Assembly (NCBI RefSeq): GCF_031755915.1
Contig: NC_083389.1
Location: 14,315,001-14,379,000, forward strand
Origin: Ziziphus jujuba
Lineage: Eukaryota > Streptophyta > Magnoliopsida > Rosales > Rhamnaceae
Length of the DNA stretch: 64,000 bases
Direction: 5' to 3'
Below are positions 63,311-64,000 of the stretch, one piece after another. The notes under the pieces are model-generated. The model was given only the letters and a program-made list of their open reading frames with translations, had not been told where the DNA came from and did no database searches. The position numbers were made by a program, and so were the translations under genes. Numbering within the stretch: position 1 is the first letter of the stretch; every line of letters starts with the position of its first letter.

Positions 63311-63440
63311 CATGTGCGTAATACAATTTTGACCATCTTATCTACAACCTGTGGACTGTCAGATGTCAAAAGTTAAATATTCTATTTAAATATGGATTTT
63401 GACCATGTGATGTCTAATTTTACATTCAATTTTTAACACC
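63311..63440. other. Copy D intron continuation
   Basis: Short non-coding stretch; nothing recognised. Confidence 0.5.
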
Positions 63441-63444
63441 TAGT

Positions 63445-64000
63445 GTTAGGGATGTCAATTTGCCCCGCCTATCTCCGAAACCGCGGTGCACCGCCCCTAA
63501 TGTGGCGGTTTTTCCCCGAAAATTCGGGGATGCGGGGTGGGCTCGGGGCAAATATCTAAAAACCGAGTCGGGGACGGGCCGGGGACGGGGAATAATAACC
63601 CCGCCCCGAACCCGCCCTGATATATATATATATATTTATTTATTATTTTTTTTTATAAAATTTTATTTATGTAAAATCATTTTCTTATTTTTTTTATATT
63701 TATTTTTCTAAATATGTATTTTATTATAATTGTAAATTTGTTCCTTGATGTATTTTATTATATTTTTATTGCATTGTAGTCATTTTCTTTATATTTTAAT
63801 CATAAAATAATTTTTTTATATAAATTTTTTTAAAAAATATCAATTAAAAAACAAAACGGGGAAAACCGTCCCGCCCCGTCCCCGCCCCGCAAAATCCCCG
63901 ATCCCGCCCCGCACCTAAAAAAACGGGAAAAATCACGGGTATGGGATGTAAAATTCCCCCCGGGGACGGGGACGGGATTTTAAAAACCGGCCCCGCCCCG
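63445..64000. repeat. GC-rich-ended MITE-like repeat, cut by the window edge
   Basis: Begins GGGATGTCAATTTGCCCCGCC, followed by CCCCG/CGGGG-rich sequence. The centre is AT-rich with a TA run (63619-63635), and a second GC-rich block runs to the window end. The two GC-rich ends are complementary in character (CGGGGACGGG / CCCCGCCCCG). The outer right end is not in the window. Confidence 0.65.

Noticed and set aside
63460..63711. 83-codon Pro/Arg/Gly-rich protein
   Set aside because: It is encoded by the GC-rich end of a MITE-like repeat and then runs into a TA microsatellite.

Overview
This window is plant nuclear DNA, almost certainly from a eudicot. It is AT-rich, its genes have many short exons with GT/AG introns, and it is packed with plant retrotransposons, TRIMs, a CACTA element, a LINE and an endogenous pararetrovirus. 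I cannot name the species from sequence alone.

The backbone is a tandem cluster of leucine-rich-repeat receptor-like kinases of the LRR VIII-2 type: signal peptide, LRRs, malectin domain, one transmembrane helix and a Ser/Thr kinase, like Arabidopsis At1g53430/At1g07650. Copy A (1-5010, 5' end outside the window) and copy C (about 41118-43806, 5' truncated) are a pair of broken copies. Copy B (19983-40424) is the only one with all regions present; its kinase is intact, but I read an in-frame stop in one LRR exon and no proper acceptor for another. Copy D shows only exon 1 (58131-58254) before the window ends. Two exon-poor remnants, P1 (about 12050-13467) and P2 (about 45495-54835), lie between them. 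The order A-P1-B is repeated as C-P2-D, so the locus is an old tandem segmental duplication. Comparing the two halves gives 'empty sites' for most insertions.

Insertions, left to right: an old Ty1/copia element (5648-11535) carrying a nested TRIM (7338-7732); a young Ty1/copia element on the minus strand (13512-18279) inside P1; a 4.35 kb non-autonomous CACTA-type element (22703-27054) and an endogenous caulimovirid fragment (about 27819-32127), both in the 12.6 kb first intron of copy B; a MITE-like element (44601-45163); then, in an intron of P2, a solo LTR (47128-53935) split by an L1-type LINE (about 47530-53689) that itself carries a second TRIM (49484-49910); a solo LTR (63003-63310); and a GC-rich MITE-like repeat running off the right edge.

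The receptor genes are the only host genes recognised. No rRNA, tRNA, CRISPR or operon-like structure was seen. I found no clearly undescribed system. The items most worth following are an inverted pair of kinase-exon fragments in P2 that could fold into a hairpin RNA, the caulimovirid fragment sitting exactly in a TA microsatellite of a receptor-kinase intron, and the hairpin arrays inside the CACTA element.
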